DNA from: Tissierellia bacterium
Lineage (GTDB): Bacteria; Bacillota; Clostridia; Tissierellales; Peptoniphilaceae
Assembly (NCBI GenBank): GCA_012728295.1
Contig: JAAYFJ010000051.1
Span: 1-64,000, forward strand
Reading direction: 5' to 3'
Length of the DNA: 64,000 nt
Under the pieces are notes generated by a model. That model did no database searches. It was not told the DNA's origin and saw nothing but the letters and a program-made list of their open reading frames with translations. The translations under genes were made by a program, and so were the position numbers. Shown one piece after another: positions 10,241 to 19,377 of the stretch; the stretch's first letter is position 1; each line of letters begins with the position of its first letter.

Positions 10241-10921
10241 CTAAAAAATCAGGCCATATATCACAGGAATAACGATTGCTGGAAGAAAATCTGCTATTGG
10301 CATTTTCTTCAATTCTAAGATATTGAATCCGATCATCATGACTATTATGCCACCTACGGCAGATAGCTCAGTAACAATTTCCGGAGTCATAATAGGTTGT
10401 AAATACGAAGCAAAAATATAAATTAAGCCTTGATATATCACTACTGGCACTACTGATAAACCAACACCAAATCCCATTGTAGAAGCAAAAATCATCGATG
10501 AAACACCGTCAAGCATAGTTTTAACATATAACAAGCTATGATCACCAGATATACCAGCTTTAATACTACCCATAATACTCATTGCTCCTACACAAAATAT
10601 TATTGTAGACATAATAAACCCTTGGCCTACACTGCTAGTATCCCCTTCTTTAGAGTATTTCGCCTCTATTATTCCAGCGAATCCATTAAGTCTTTTTTCA
10701 ATTCCCATCATATGCCCAATTGCTCCACCAGCTATTACGGAAATTAATATTAATATTGGATTATTCATATCAAATGCATCTTTAATGCCAATAATTATTA
10801 CACAAAAAGCCAAGGCGCTCATCATTAAGTTTTTTATCTCGGTTTTTAGTTGCTTTCTAAGTAAAAGACCTAGCGCAGTTCCTATAATAATGCTTAGTCC
10901 ATTTGTTATAACACCGTTCAT
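10241..10921 (-). CDS. DUF554 family integral membrane protein
   Basis: A 226-residue hydrophobic protein of the YdfK/YqgA-like DUF554 family, predicted to cross the membrane about seven times. Gly-rich helices recur (ITNGLSIIIGTALGLLLRK at the N-terminus, GGAIGHMMGIEKRLN near 65, AVGGIIVMMIGFNIL near 190). No biochemical function is established for the family, which is often described as a putative transporter. It overlaps the 8-oxoguanine glycosylase gene by four bases (ATGA), so the two are translationally coupled; no functional link is obvious. Confidence 0.85.
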   Translation of the reverse strand: MNGVITNGLSIIIGTALGLLLRKQLKTEIKNLMMSALAFCVIIIGIKDAFDMNNPILILISVIAGGAIGHMMGIEKRLNGFAGIIEAKYSKEGDTSSVGQGFIMSTIIFCVGAMSIMGSIKAGISGDHSLLYVKTMLDGVSSMIFASTMGFGVGLSVVPVVIYQGLIYIFASYLQPIMTPEIVTELSAVGGIIVMMIGFNILELKKMPIADFLPAIVIPVIYGLIF

Positions 10922-11796
10922 TTCGTCTCCTTTCCCCAGCTATCCTTTGCATAATAAAATATGAGTTGTTGCGCTATCCCAGCAAGTTTCTCATAGCGTT
11001 CTTCTCCCCATTTGGTTATAGCTTTTCTATTATAAGATTCATCTAAGACTTCTGCAATCAATATTTTTTCCATCCACGTATCAACAGGAAAAACTTCTTC
11101 TCTATTCAGTCCGAATAAGAGCACACAATCAGCAACTTTGGGACCTACGCCTGGTAGTGTCATCAGTTTATCTCTTGCTTCCTTTAAAGGCAAAGACCTA
11201 AGTTCAAGCTCCGATATTTTTTTTTCTAATACCGCCTTGGCTGCTGTAACTATTCTAATGTCACGGAAACCAGTTCCGCACTTTTCTCTAAGCTCTTGTG
11301 GATTAGCTTTAGAAAATTTTTCAGGTGTAGGAAAACTGTAAATCTTTTCTCCAATCCACTCACCATAATAATCACCGTAAAGATTTGCTATTTTATTCAT
11401 ACTCCCTTTTATTCTTGGAATATTATTATTTGCAGACAAAATAAAACCAATAAGCGTTTCAAAAAATGGCTGAGATAACATTCTTAATCCACTTCCAAAA
11501 CTAATGGGTTTTGTCAGTTCAGAAAACTTATTCAATTTTAAAAATAGAGTTTTATAGTCCCTTTCCCATTGGAAAAAATCTTTTAATAACTCCACACTTC
11601 CTTTTCCCGGACCAATAGTAATATTTAATCCATCTTCTAGTGATTCAAGATAATAGCTTCCTTCCCCAAATAACAATAAAAATCCATTATCTATTTTTTT
11701 CCATCTAAAGCATTGCCCTGAATTCATAGTTGCCTCAATATCAGGAACTACTTCAGGCCATGGTATTATCATTGAATTATAGACAGTATTATTCAT
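10918..11796 (-). CDS. ogg: 8-oxoguanine DNA glycosylase/AP lyase (OGG family)
   Basis: Base-excision repair enzyme that removes 8-oxoguanine and nicks the abasic site. The 292 residues start with an OGG N-terminal domain (NSGQCFRW near 25-32). The helix-hairpin-helix/GPD core follows: LPGVGPKVADCVLLFGL with catalytic Lys220, then VFPVDTWM with catalytic Asp239. The pattern matches OGG1-type bacterial enzymes rather than Nth or MutY, and no iron-sulfur Cys cluster is visible at the C-terminus. Upstream partner of DUF554, overlapping by four bases. Confidence 0.92.
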   Translation of the reverse strand: MNNTVYNSMIIPWPEVVPDIEATMNSGQCFRWKKIDNGFLLLFGEGSYYLESLEDGLNITIGPGKGSVELLKDFFQWERDYKTLFLKLNKFSELTKPISFGSGLRMLSQPFFETLIGFILSANNNIPRIKGSMNKIANLYGDYYGEWIGEKIYSFPTPEKFSKANPQELREKCGTGFRDIRIVTAAKAVLEKKISELELRSLPLKEARDKLMTLPGVGPKVADCVLLFGLNREEVFPVDTWMEKILIAEVLDESYNRKAITKWGEERYEKLAGIAQQLIFYYAKDSWGKETK

Positions 11797-11824
11797 ATTA
11801 TCTCCTGATGCATGTTTTTTATTA

Positions 11825-11871
11825 ATAAAAACTCCCCAAGGAATAGCGACAATAATCGCTGTCCCTTGGGG
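11825..11871 (-). terminator. gdhA terminator
   Basis: Long stem CCCCAAGGRA...TYCCTTGGGG (11834-11871) with further AGCGA/TCGCT pairing and a T-rich tail on the minus strand, 34 bases past the gdhA stop. Confidence 0.85.
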
Positions 11872-11904
11872 AATAATTAATCATTCATTGTGATTATTAG
11901 ATGA

Positions 11905-13170
11905 TTAATACCATCCACGAAGTTTCATAACTTCAGCTACTTTCTTAACTGAATGCATGTAAGCAGCTTTACGAACAGGAACTTTGTATTCTTCAACAAT
12001 TTTCCAAATGTTGTTAAATGCATTAACCATAGCTTCTTCTTCTTTAGCTACAACTTCTTCTTCGGACCAATAGTATCCGTAAAGGTTTTGTACCCACTCA
12101 AAGTAAGAAACAGTTACACCACCAGCATTTGTTAAAATGTCTGGAGTTACAGTGATTCCACGCTCTGCTAAAATTTCGTCTGCAGCTGGAGTAATAGGTC
12201 CGTTTGCAGCTTCGCAAACTAATTTTGCGTTGATAACTTTAGCTACTTCTTCAGTAATAGCGTTTTCTAAAGCAGCTGGAACCATAATGTCAACATTTAG
12301 TTTCCAGAAAGTATCCATATCGATCATTTCTGCTTTTGGATAGTTAACAATAGTGCCTTTTTCTGCACGGAATGCAGATAGTTCGTCAAAGTCAATTCCG
12401 TTTTCGTTGTAAAGAGCGAATGTTCCAACTTCTTTAGCCCACTCAGCTATAGAAACGATAGTAGCGCCTTGACCTTGGATATTTTTAACAGTAAAGCTTC
12501 CTACGTTACCGAAACCTTGAACTGCAACTTTAGCTTTAGTAATGTCAATGCCTAGTTTTTTAGCAGCTTCTCTTGTTACTACAGAGACTCCATATCCAGT
12601 AGCTTCGTTACGGCCTCTTGATCCGCCCCATTCAACAGGTTTTCCTGTTAAAACGCCAGCAGCATGCTCGCCTTTAAGTAACATGTATTCATCAACCATC
12701 CAGGACATAATTTTTCCTGAAGTTCCTACGTCTGGAGCAGGAATGTCGATTTTTTCGCCTAAGTACTTGTGTAGACCGCGGATGTATCCACGTGCTAATT
12801 GCTCTAATTCGTTGTCTGACATTGATAGAGGATCAGCGATAACTCCACCTTTTCCACCACCGTATGGAATACCAGTTACACAGCATTTGAAAGTCATCCA
12901 AATTGAAAGCGCTTTAACTTCTTCAGCGTTTACTTGTGGATGGAAGCGTAATCCGCCTTTTCCTGGTCCAACAGCGTCGTTATGAACGGAACGGAATCCT
13001 TTAAATACTTTTAAGGAACCATCATCCATTCTAACTGGGATGGAAATCTCAATAACTCTTTGTGGTTCTTTCAGCAGCTCATATACTGCAGGCTCTAGTC
13101 CAAGTGCATCACAAGCAGCTTTAACTTGTTTCTGAGCACTTTCTAATGGGCTAAGGTTTTCTTTGGACAT
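11905..13170 (-). CDS. gdhA: Glutamate dehydrogenase
   Basis: Interconverts glutamate with 2-oxoglutarate and ammonia. The 421-residue length fits the hexameric Glu/Leu/Phe/Val dehydrogenase family. The substrate domain has KGGLRFHP and the Lys-containing GIPYGGGKGG near 110. PAPDVGTSGKIMSWM follows, then the Rossmann motif GFGNVGSF near 222. Such enzymes are highly expressed NAD-dependent catabolic enzymes in amino-acid-fermenting Clostridia; NAD preference is inferred. Strong RBS (AGGAGG), consensus promoter and terminator; the gene is monocistronic. Confidence 0.95.
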   Translation of the reverse strand: MSKENLSPLESAQKQVKAACDALGLEPAVYELLKEPQRVIEISIPVRMDDGSLKVFKGFRSVHNDAVGPGKGGLRFHPQVNAEEVKALSIWMTFKCCVTGIPYGGGKGGVIADPLSMSDNELEQLARGYIRGLHKYLGEKIDIPAPDVGTSGKIMSWMVDEYMLLKGEHAAGVLTGKPVEWGGSRGRNEATGYGVSVVTREAAKKLGIDITKAKVAVQGFGNVGSFTVKNIQGQGATIVSIAEWAKEVGTFALYNENGIDFDELSAFRAEKGTIVNYPKAEMIDMDTFWKLNVDIMVPAALENAITEEVAKVINAKLVCEAANGPITPAADEILAERGITVTPDILTNAGGVTVSYFEWVQNLYGYYWSEEEVVAKEEEAMVNAFNNIWKIVEEYKVPVRKAAYMHSVKKVAEVMKLRGWY

Positions 13171-13215
13171 AATAAACTACCTCCTATAATTTATTTTACC
13201 TGATTAACATCTTTG

Positions 13216-13244
13216 ATTATAACATAACTTATTCATGAAGTAAA
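13216..13244 (-). promoter_or_regulatory. gdhA promoter
   Basis: TTTACT (13239-13244), 17-base spacer, perfect TATAAT (13216-13221). Confidence 0.7.
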
Positions 13245-13358
13245 CCGATTGCGTAAAGTATTCTAACCTTGTGTTAATTGGGGTTTGCCGTAATTAGTAA
13301 AATATTTTAAAAAATTATTTTACTTTTTTTAACAAATTAAATAAAAATTACACAATTA

Positions 13359-14015
13359 TTATTTTTTACTTTGTCCTCTTTTAGCATCTGCTTCTTTTAA
13401 GAAATATGATAGAACAAATAAACTGTCATTCAAACGAACGTTTTCTAAAACAACTTCACCTGGCACTGTTATATCCGTTGGAGCAAAATTCCATATACCT
13501 GTTGCACCACCTTGAATCAATTTATATGATACGGCTTGAGCCTGTGTCTTAGGAACTGTAATAATTCCAATTTTAATATCATGTTCTTTCATGTATTTTG
13601 GAAGCTCATTAAAATCTACAACTGGTTTTCCATGAAGTTCTTTACCAATCATAGCAGGGTCTGTATCAGCCAAAGCAATAATATTAAATCCAGCGTCCTC
13701 AAATCCTTTATAGTTGGATATTGCCTGTCCCAGATGTCCTGCTCCTACAACGACAGCATTGTAGTTCATATGTAAGCCTAATATTCTCGATAACTCTTTT
13801 TCCAGATCTTTTACGTTATATCCATATCCTTGTTGTCCGAATCCACCGAAATTATTTAAGTCTTGTCTTATTTGGGACGCAGTAAAACCTATTAATGCGC
13901 TGAATTCCTGAGAAGATATCCTCTCCACACCTTTCTCAATTAAATCGCCTAAATAGCGATGATACTTTGGCAAACGTCTTATGACGGTTACCGATACATT
14001 ATCCTTACGATCCAT
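13359..14015 (-). CDS. rex: Redox-sensing transcriptional repressor Rex
   Basis: Senses the NADH/NAD+ ratio and represses fermentation and electron-transfer genes when NADH is low. The 218 residues comprise an N-terminal winged helix (RRLPKYHRYL, then SSQEFSALIGFTASQIRQDL, the DNA-contact segment near 35-55) and a C-terminal NAD(H)-binding Rossmann domain (VVVGAGHLGQAI near 88). The YGYNVKDL motif links the two. Start ATG at 14015 has GAGAGG upstream. Its neighbour gdhA would be a plausible redox-linked gene, but I see no clear Rex palindrome next to either gene. Confidence 0.95.
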   Translation of the reverse strand: MDRKDNVSVTVIRRLPKYHRYLGDLIEKGVERISSQEFSALIGFTASQIRQDLNNFGGFGQQGYGYNVKDLEKELSRILGLHMNYNAVVVGAGHLGQAISNYKGFEDAGFNIIALADTDPAMIGKELHGKPVVDFNELPKYMKEHDIKIGIITVPKTQAQAVSYKLIQGGATGIWNFAPTDITVPGEVVLENVRLNDSLFVLSYFLKEADAKRGQSKK

Positions 14016-14067
14016 AAATCAACCTCTCTTTCCAATCAAGTAAATGCCGTAGTTTAATTACATTGTT

Positions 14068-14096
14068 ATATTATCATCAAAGTATCGTTAAGTCAA
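14068..14096 (-). promoter_or_regulatory. rex promoter
   Basis: TTGACT (14091-14096), 17-base spacer, TAATAT (14068-14073), about 50 bases upstream of the rex start. Confidence 0.65.
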
Positions 14097-14243
14097 CAAA
14101 TGCGTTTAACAATCTTTTATATTGTACGTATTTATAACCAAAAATTCAACTGTTTTTTTGATATTTTTCTAACTATTTTGCTTTTTATAAGATGTATGGC
14201 ATTTTTATTGATATTTGGTAAAATATAATCGGAGGAAAATATT

Positions 14244-16163
14244 ATGGCTTTATTTACTGTTCAAAAAATTTCAAAAGAATATAATACCAATACAATATTA
14301 GAAAATGTTAGTTTCTTAGTTAATCCAGGAGATGCTATAGGCCTTGTCGGCTTAAATGGTTCTGGAAAGACTACGCTATTTCAAATAATTGCTGACGTTT
14401 TACATCCTGACGAAGGACAAGTAATTCATCCTGTGGGATGGACAGTTGGATATCTTACTCAATTGCTAATGGAAGAAGAAATACATTTATCTCTTTATGA
14501 TTTTTGCTTAACTGTATTTAATCATCTCATCGAAACAGAAAAAGAACTAAAGAATCTAGAACATTTAATTTCTAATGAAACAGATGATGATTCTCTAAGC
14601 GAATTGATGAATAAATATTCTTCACTAAGAGAAAGATATGAAAACGGAAATGGATACGGTTACCATTCTGCAATAAAAGGTACGCTAATAGGTCTAGGTT
14701 TTGATCCCGAGGAGTTTCAAAGATCTGTAAGTGAATTAAGTGGTGGGCAAAAAGCAAGGCTTCATTTAGCAAGAATGCTACTGTCTGAACCCGATTTGCT
14801 TCTGCTAGATGAGCCTACTAACCATCTAGATATTAAATCCATAGCATGGCTTGAAAAGTTCCTTAGAGACTATCGTGGAACTTTCATGGTTATCAGTCAC
14901 GACAGATATTTTTTAGATAAAGTAGCCAATAGAATATTCCATATTGAAAACAGCCAATTAATAACCTATGAAACGGGATATACAGGGTTTATTAAGCAGA
15001 GAAAAACTCAATTTGAAATATTGATGCGCCAACACGAGAACCAACAAAAAGAATTAGAACGTCAAAAAGAAATAATTAGAAGATTTAAAAACTACGGTAG
15101 TTCTAGATATATAAAACAAGCTCAGGCACGAGAAAAAATGATTGCAAAAATCCAAGCAACACCAATGCCTTTGGAAAATAAAAAAACTAAATTGAATTTC
15201 ACACCCGCATTACTATCCGGCGAAGACGTTATTTTAGCTGAAAATCTCTCAATGGAATACCCTGGAAATTCTCTTTTTACAGATGTTAATCTTCATTTGA
15301 GAAGAGGCGAACACATAGGGCTAATTGGAGATAATGGAACAGGCAAAACAACTTTATTTAAACTAATACAAGGCAAATCTTTTCCCACAACAGGAGAAAT
15401 TTCAATCGGGTCTAAAGTTAACATAGGCTATTATGACCAAGAAATGAAAAATTTAAATATGGATAATACGGTTATTGAAGAGCTGTGGGATCATTATCCT
15501 AAACTAGACTACTACCAGATACGTTCTTTACTTGCTCGTTTCCTTTTTATTGGAGATGATATTTACAAACTAGTCGACGAACTTTCAGGTGGCGAAAAAG
15601 GAAGGCTTAGTTTGCTAATTCTAATGTTAAAAGGGTCTAACTTGCTTTTACTAGATGAGCCAACAAACCATCTGGATGTGGATTCAAAAGAAGTCTTAGA
15701 GGATGCGTTAAACGAGTATTCGGGATCATTTGTCGTAATAAGCCACGATAGATACTTTCTGAATAAAGTTTGTACACAAATATGGGCATTAGAAAATAAT
15801 ACTATCTCTTCTTATCTTGGAGATTATGACTACTATTATCAGAAAAAGCTAGAGCTGGAAAAACCTGAATTTGAAGACACAGAAGATGATATTACCGAAA
15901 CAAAAAAAAGAGCATTAAAAAAACAGAAACGACAAGCTGAAAACTCAATCCGTAAACAAAAAGCAGACTTGAGAAACCTCGAAAAAGCTATATCAAATGC
16001 TGAAAACGAATTGAATACTTTCGACGAACTATTGGCAATTCCAGAAACTTATGACGATTACGATAAGGCACAGGAAGTAATTAAGCAAAGAGAAATAGTA
16101 CAGTCAGAACTTGACGAAATGTATTCAGAATGGATGATATTACACGAAGAAATACACGAATAA
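14244..16163 (+). CDS. ABC-F family ATPase, YdiF type
   Basis: A soluble tandem-ATPase protein that acts on ribosomes rather than as a transporter. The 639 residues hold NBD1 (Walker A GLNGSGKTT near 38; signature LSGGQKAR; Walker B LLLLDEPTNHLD), the linker with KKTKLNFTP, and NBD2 (GDNGTGKTT; LSGGEKGR; LLLLDEPTNHLD). A 75-residue charged coiled coil closes the protein. Both catalytic glutamates and both H-switches (ISHDRYF) are intact. The C-terminal coiled coil and length match B. subtilis YdiF. Transcribed divergently from rex; RBS GGAGG. Confidence 0.92.
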   Translation: MALFTVQKISKEYNTNTILENVSFLVNPGDAIGLVGLNGSGKTTLFQIIADVLHPDEGQVIHPVGWTVGYLTQLLMEEEIHLSLYDFCLTVFNHLIETEKELKNLEHLISNETDDDSLSELMNKYSSLRERYENGNGYGYHSAIKGTLIGLGFDPEEFQRSVSELSGGQKARLHLARMLLSEPDLLLLDEPTNHLDIKSIAWLEKFLRDYRGTFMVISHDRYFLDKVANRIFHIENSQLITYETGYTGFIKQRKTQFEILMRQHENQQKELERQKEIIRRFKNYGSSRYIKQAQAREKMIAKIQATPMPLENKKTKLNFTPALLSGEDVILAENLSMEYPGNSLFTDVNLHLRRGEHIGLIGDNGTGKTTLFKLIQGKSFPTTGEISIGSKVNIGYYDQEMKNLNMDNTVIEELWDHYPKLDYYQIRSLLARFLFIGDDIYKLVDELSGGEKGRLSLLILMLKGSNLLLLDEPTNHLDVDSKEVLEDALNEYSGSFVVISHDRYFLNKVCTQIWALENNTISSYLGDYDYYYQKKLELEKPEFEDTEDDITETKKRALKKQKRQAENSIRKQKADLRNLEKAISNAENELNTFDELLAIPETYDDYDKAQEVIKQREIVQSELDEMYSEWMILHEEIHE

Positions 16164-16207
16164 AGGCAGTGTGTCAGTAAAGCAAATTAACTGACACACT
16201 GCCTTTA
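16162..16207. terminator. Bidirectional terminator between ABC-F and DUF2007 genes
   Basis: A perfect 16-bp stem (16162-16177 with 16191-16206) with A/T-rich flanks serves the two convergent genes. Confidence 0.85.
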
Positions 16208-16222
16208 TAGCTAACAAAATCA

Positions 16223-16498
16223 TCAATAACTTAATTCAAAATCTTCAGGGACATCTGTCAAAACTATAAGTAATTCCCTAGCCCTTTCCTCATCATCTTT
16301 CCTAACATACAACTCTGTAGCATAAATTGAAAACCCACCTGCTATAACTTTCATATAGCCACCTGCGCCTTTTTCCTTCGCCACAAATGGAATATCGTTG
16401 TCATTAAGAATTTCAGCAGCTACACCCAATTCAAAGGAATTGTTAGAGCTGAAAACTGCAACAAGGGGGTTCTTTCCTTCAGTAAACTTATCAAACAA
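16223..16498 (-). CDS. DUF2007 family small protein
   Basis: A short cytoplasmic protein resembling the DUF2007 putative signal-transducing family, a PII-like fold of unknown function. After the start it shows VAVFSSNNSFELGVAAEILN, then NDIPFVAKEKG, and a C-terminal YVRKDDEERARELL, matching the family pattern of a short strand, helix, strand, and final acidic helix. I chose the TTG at 16498 (91 residues) because GGGAGGAG lies six bases upstream; a TTG at 16540 has no RBS. Confidence 0.7.
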   Translation of the reverse strand: MFDKFTEGKNPLVAVFSSNNSFELGVAAEILNDNDIPFVAKEKGAGGYMKVIAGGFSIYATELYVRKDDEERARELLIVLTDVPEDFELSY

Positions 16499-16800
16499 TA
16501 ATATCTCCTCCCTCTTTGTCTTTGATAATAAAATACCCAAATAATTGATTTTGAATTTTATTTTTATTAATTAAGCTCAGTTTATAAAAATGGATAATAC
16601 TGATTGGCTAAGTTTCAAATTCTTCAATAGCAACCGGCAAACTTTTACTAGTTCTCAAAATTTATATTTTAATGTTTTTTTTTATTCGTATAAAGCATAT
16701 TAATATATTTATGTATTAACTATTAATGCCCATCCATTACACCTCACATCAGGTTTTGATGTTGATAAAGACCATAATTAATATCAATTAGTTTATAAAA
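16499..16800. other. AT-rich intergenic region, no gene found
   Basis: Between the DUF2007 gene and the tRNA-Pro terminator I see no open frame with an RBS and no structured RNA beyond A/T runs. It presumably contains the DUF2007 promoter. Confidence 0.5.
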
Positions 16801-16841
16801 AAGGTGTATTCCAACGAAATTTTCGTTATAGAATACACCAA
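16790..16841 (-). terminator. tRNA-Pro terminator
   Basis: Stem GGTGTATTC/GAATACACC (16803-16811 with 16831-16839) with an inner AACGAAA/TTTCGTT pairing, followed on the minus strand by six Ts. Confidence 0.8.
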
Positions 16842-16845
16842 ATAT

Positions 16846-16922
<77 letters not shown>

Positions 16923-16939
16923 CAACGCTCACCCCTATT

Positions 16940-16967
16940 ATTATACTCCTATTAAATTAAAAGTAAA
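16940..16967 (-). promoter_or_regulatory. tRNA-Pro promoter
   Basis: TTTACT (16962-16967), 16-base spacer, TATAAT (16940-16945), 17 bases before the tRNA. Confidence 0.55.
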
Positions 16968-16983
16968 GTAATATCTTAACAAT

Positions 16984-17700
16984 CTAAAGTATTGTACTAT
17001 TAAGCCATTCCCCCTCGCCCCTTGAACAGACAGTGCCATCCTTTTTTCTAACTTCATGAAAACTTTTGTTTTCTTTTATATAAAGAAACACATTGTATTC
17101 ATCATGTAGTGTCAATTCATTAACATAGTTAATTGAGAATTTTTTGAGATTTTCAACACTTAATCCTTGGTCTATTGCTACAGACAGCATTAATCTAACA
17201 TAAATGGTGTTATTAACATGCATATTGTAGTCTAAATCATCTTCTGTCACTTTACCACATGTTTCTTTATCCCAGCCCCCCCTATGTCTTTTGGCCGATA
17301 AAATATTGAATTCTCTATCTTCAAACTTTCCTAAGGCATTAATCCAATCGTCCTTCCATGGTGTTATAGCATTGTTTTTTCTGTCAAAAATAAACCATTG
17401 CGATAAACCAGTAGCCAAAATTTTTTCTCCAGGATTGCAAAGCTCTACTCGTCTATTTAAAAAAAATCTATCCATACCAGTTAACATAGCTCGGCTAATT
17501 ACTTTATCTCCCCATTTCCCTTCATTGAAATAGTATGTAGCTCTGTAAACCATGTAAAAGTAGCCTTCGCTTCCCATCTTGTCCATTGGAATTGAAGAAT
17601 TATTTGTCAAACTAACCAATGCATCCATCATCCAATTTATCTTTTTATCCACAGTTGGAAAATCATCACTATTACTGTGAAAATTATAAAATATCGTCAT
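16984..17700 (-). CDS. Acyl-ACP thioesterase
   Basis: Double hot-dog enzyme that hydrolyses acyl-ACP to free fatty acids. At 238 residues it fits bacterial members of the FatA/FatB-like family. The first hot-dog half contains AMLTGMDRFFLNRRVELCNPG with WFIFDRKN. The second half carries the DLDYNMHVNNTIYV motif with the catalytic Asn/His region near residue 175. Start ATG at 17700 with AAGGAG six bases upstream. It stands alone, divergent from the HerA-like gene. The freed fatty acid could be reused by DegV/Fak-type systems, which is only a suggestion. Confidence 0.88.
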   Translation of the reverse strand: MTIFYNFHSNSDDFPTVDKKINWMMDALVSLTNNSSIPMDKMGSEGYFYMVYRATYYFNEGKWGDKVISRAMLTGMDRFFLNRRVELCNPGEKILATGLSQWFIFDRKNNAITPWKDDWINALGKFEDREFNILSAKRHRGGWDKETCGKVTEDDLDYNMHVNNTIYVRLMLSVAIDQGLSVENLKKFSINYVNELTLHDEYNVFLYIKENKSFHEVRKKDGTVCSRGEGEWLNSTIL

Positions 17701-17833
17701 GTCTACTCCTTGTATAATTATTTGTGATACAAAATCATTTACTTTGGTATAATAACATTAAGAACTAATTAAATTATATTCAAAATAACATTTTAAGGCA
17801 ACCATCATTACTAGCGGAAAGAAAGGTGATATT

Positions 17834-19324
17834 GTGCTAATCAATAATTCAATTCTCTTGGGGAAAGATTCTACTGGAAAACCAGTTCTCCTAGAGCCGT
17901 CAAAGTTAAATAGACACGGTCTAATTACTGGAGCTACAGGTACTGGAAAAACAGTTACATTAAAAGTTTTGACCGAAGGTTTGAGCGAATTGGGAATTCC
18001 TGTGGTGCTCGCTGATGTTAAAGGTGATTTAGCAAGCCTTGCAGTTCCAGGAGTTCCATCAGAAGGTGTAGCAAAAAGACTCGACGGTCTTGTAGATATG
18101 GATAATTATTTCCAACGTTTTCCAATTAGACTTTGGGATGTATTCGGCGAAGATGGTCACCCATTAAGAGTTACAGTTAGCGATATGGGCCCATTGTTAT
18201 TGTCAAGGTTACTTGATTTAAATGACGCACAAGAAGGCGTCCTAACTATTGCTTTCAGAGTAGCTAATGAAAATGGCTGGTTAATTCTCGACCTTAAGGA
18301 CTTGAGTTCAATAATTACTTATGTTGGAGACCATGCTTCAGAACTAGCAAGAGATTATGGAAATATCGCATCATCGACTATAGCAGCTTTAAAACGTAAA
18401 CTATTGACTTTAGAGGATTCCGGTGCCACTCAGTTTTTTGGCGAGCCAGCTCTTGATTTAGAAGATTTATTCAAGCGTGATGAACAAGGGCTTGGAATGG
18501 TTAATATTCTTGCTTCCAAACAATTAATTACTCAACCTACAACCTATGCGATGTTTTTATATTGGCTATTAAGCGCAATGTTCGACTATTTGCCCGAAGT
18601 TGGAGATTTACCAGTCCCAAAAGCGGTTTTCGTATTTGATGAAGCTCATATATTATTTGATAAATCAACCCATCTTATCCAAGAGAAGCTAGAACAACTA
18701 ATTAGAATGATTAGATCAAAAGGAGTTGGAGTTTTCTTTGTAACTCAAACAGCTCTAGATATACCTGATTCAATTACAGGGCAACTAGGTCATAAAATTC
18801 AGCATGCACTAAGAACTTATACACCAAAAGAACAAAAAACCCTTAAAGCAGTCGCTGAAGGTTTCAGGCCAAATCCATTAATAAATCCGTTCGAGGTTAT
18901 TCCTCAACTAAAGACAGGAGAAGCTTTAATATCATTGATACAGGCTGATGGAAGTCCATCACCTGTGGAGCAGGTGTTAATAATACCCCCTCGCAGCACC
19001 TTTAATACATTGGATGATGAGAAAAGGAAAAATATCATCGACAACTCTCCATATCTATATAAATACAATCAGTCAATTGATAGAGAGTCGGCATACGAAA
19101 TCCTCCAAGCTCGTTTTTTTCAGCAACAACAAGAATTGGAAAACCAAAGAATACTGGAGCAAGCTGCAATTGAAGAAGAAAAGAAAAGAATTGCCGAAGA
19201 AAAGGCAAAAGCAAAGTCAAAAAGCTCAGTCAATAAAATGACCGATGCATTTATGGGTACAATAGTAAGATCTATTGGTAGAGAAGTATCAAAGAATATT
19301 TTCGGTGGTTTAAGAAGACGATAA
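17834..19324 (+). CDS. HerA-like ATPase, DUF853 family
   Basis: A P-loop ATPase of the FtsK/HerA superfamily annotated as DUF853; its substrate is unknown. The 496 residues show Walker A GATGTGKTVTLK near 32, Walker B VFVFDEAHILF near 277, and the RSKGVGVFFVTQTALDIP segment with the sensor glutamine near 300. A Glu/Lys-rich coiled coil near 420-460 precedes a basic tail (GGLRRR). The start is GTG at 17834 with AAAGGTG upstream. The gene is monocistronic with its own terminator. Confidence 0.88.
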   Translation: MLINNSILLGKDSTGKPVLLEPSKLNRHGLITGATGTGKTVTLKVLTEGLSELGIPVVLADVKGDLASLAVPGVPSEGVAKRLDGLVDMDNYFQRFPIRLWDVFGEDGHPLRVTVSDMGPLLLSRLLDLNDAQEGVLTIAFRVANENGWLILDLKDLSSIITYVGDHASELARDYGNIASSTIAALKRKLLTLEDSGATQFFGEPALDLEDLFKRDEQGLGMVNILASKQLITQPTTYAMFLYWLLSAMFDYLPEVGDLPVPKAVFVFDEAHILFDKSTHLIQEKLEQLIRMIRSKGVGVFFVTQTALDIPDSITGQLGHKIQHALRTYTPKEQKTLKAVAEGFRPNPLINPFEVIPQLKTGEALISLIQADGSPSPVEQVLIIPPRSTFNTLDDEKRKNIIDNSPYLYKYNQSIDRESAYEILQARFFQQQQELENQRILEQAAIEEEKKRIAEEKAKAKSKSSVNKMTDAFMGTIVRSIGREVSKNIFGGLRRR

Positions 19325-19331
19325 AATACTA

Positions 19332-19376
19332 AATAAAACGGTTTGATACCTTTTTAGGAAATCAAACCGTTTTATT
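19332..19376. terminator. Bidirectional terminator
   Basis: Stem AATAAAACGGTTTGAT/ATCAAACCGTTTTATT between the convergent HerA-like and ydjH-like genes. Confidence 0.85.
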
Positions 19377-19377
19377 A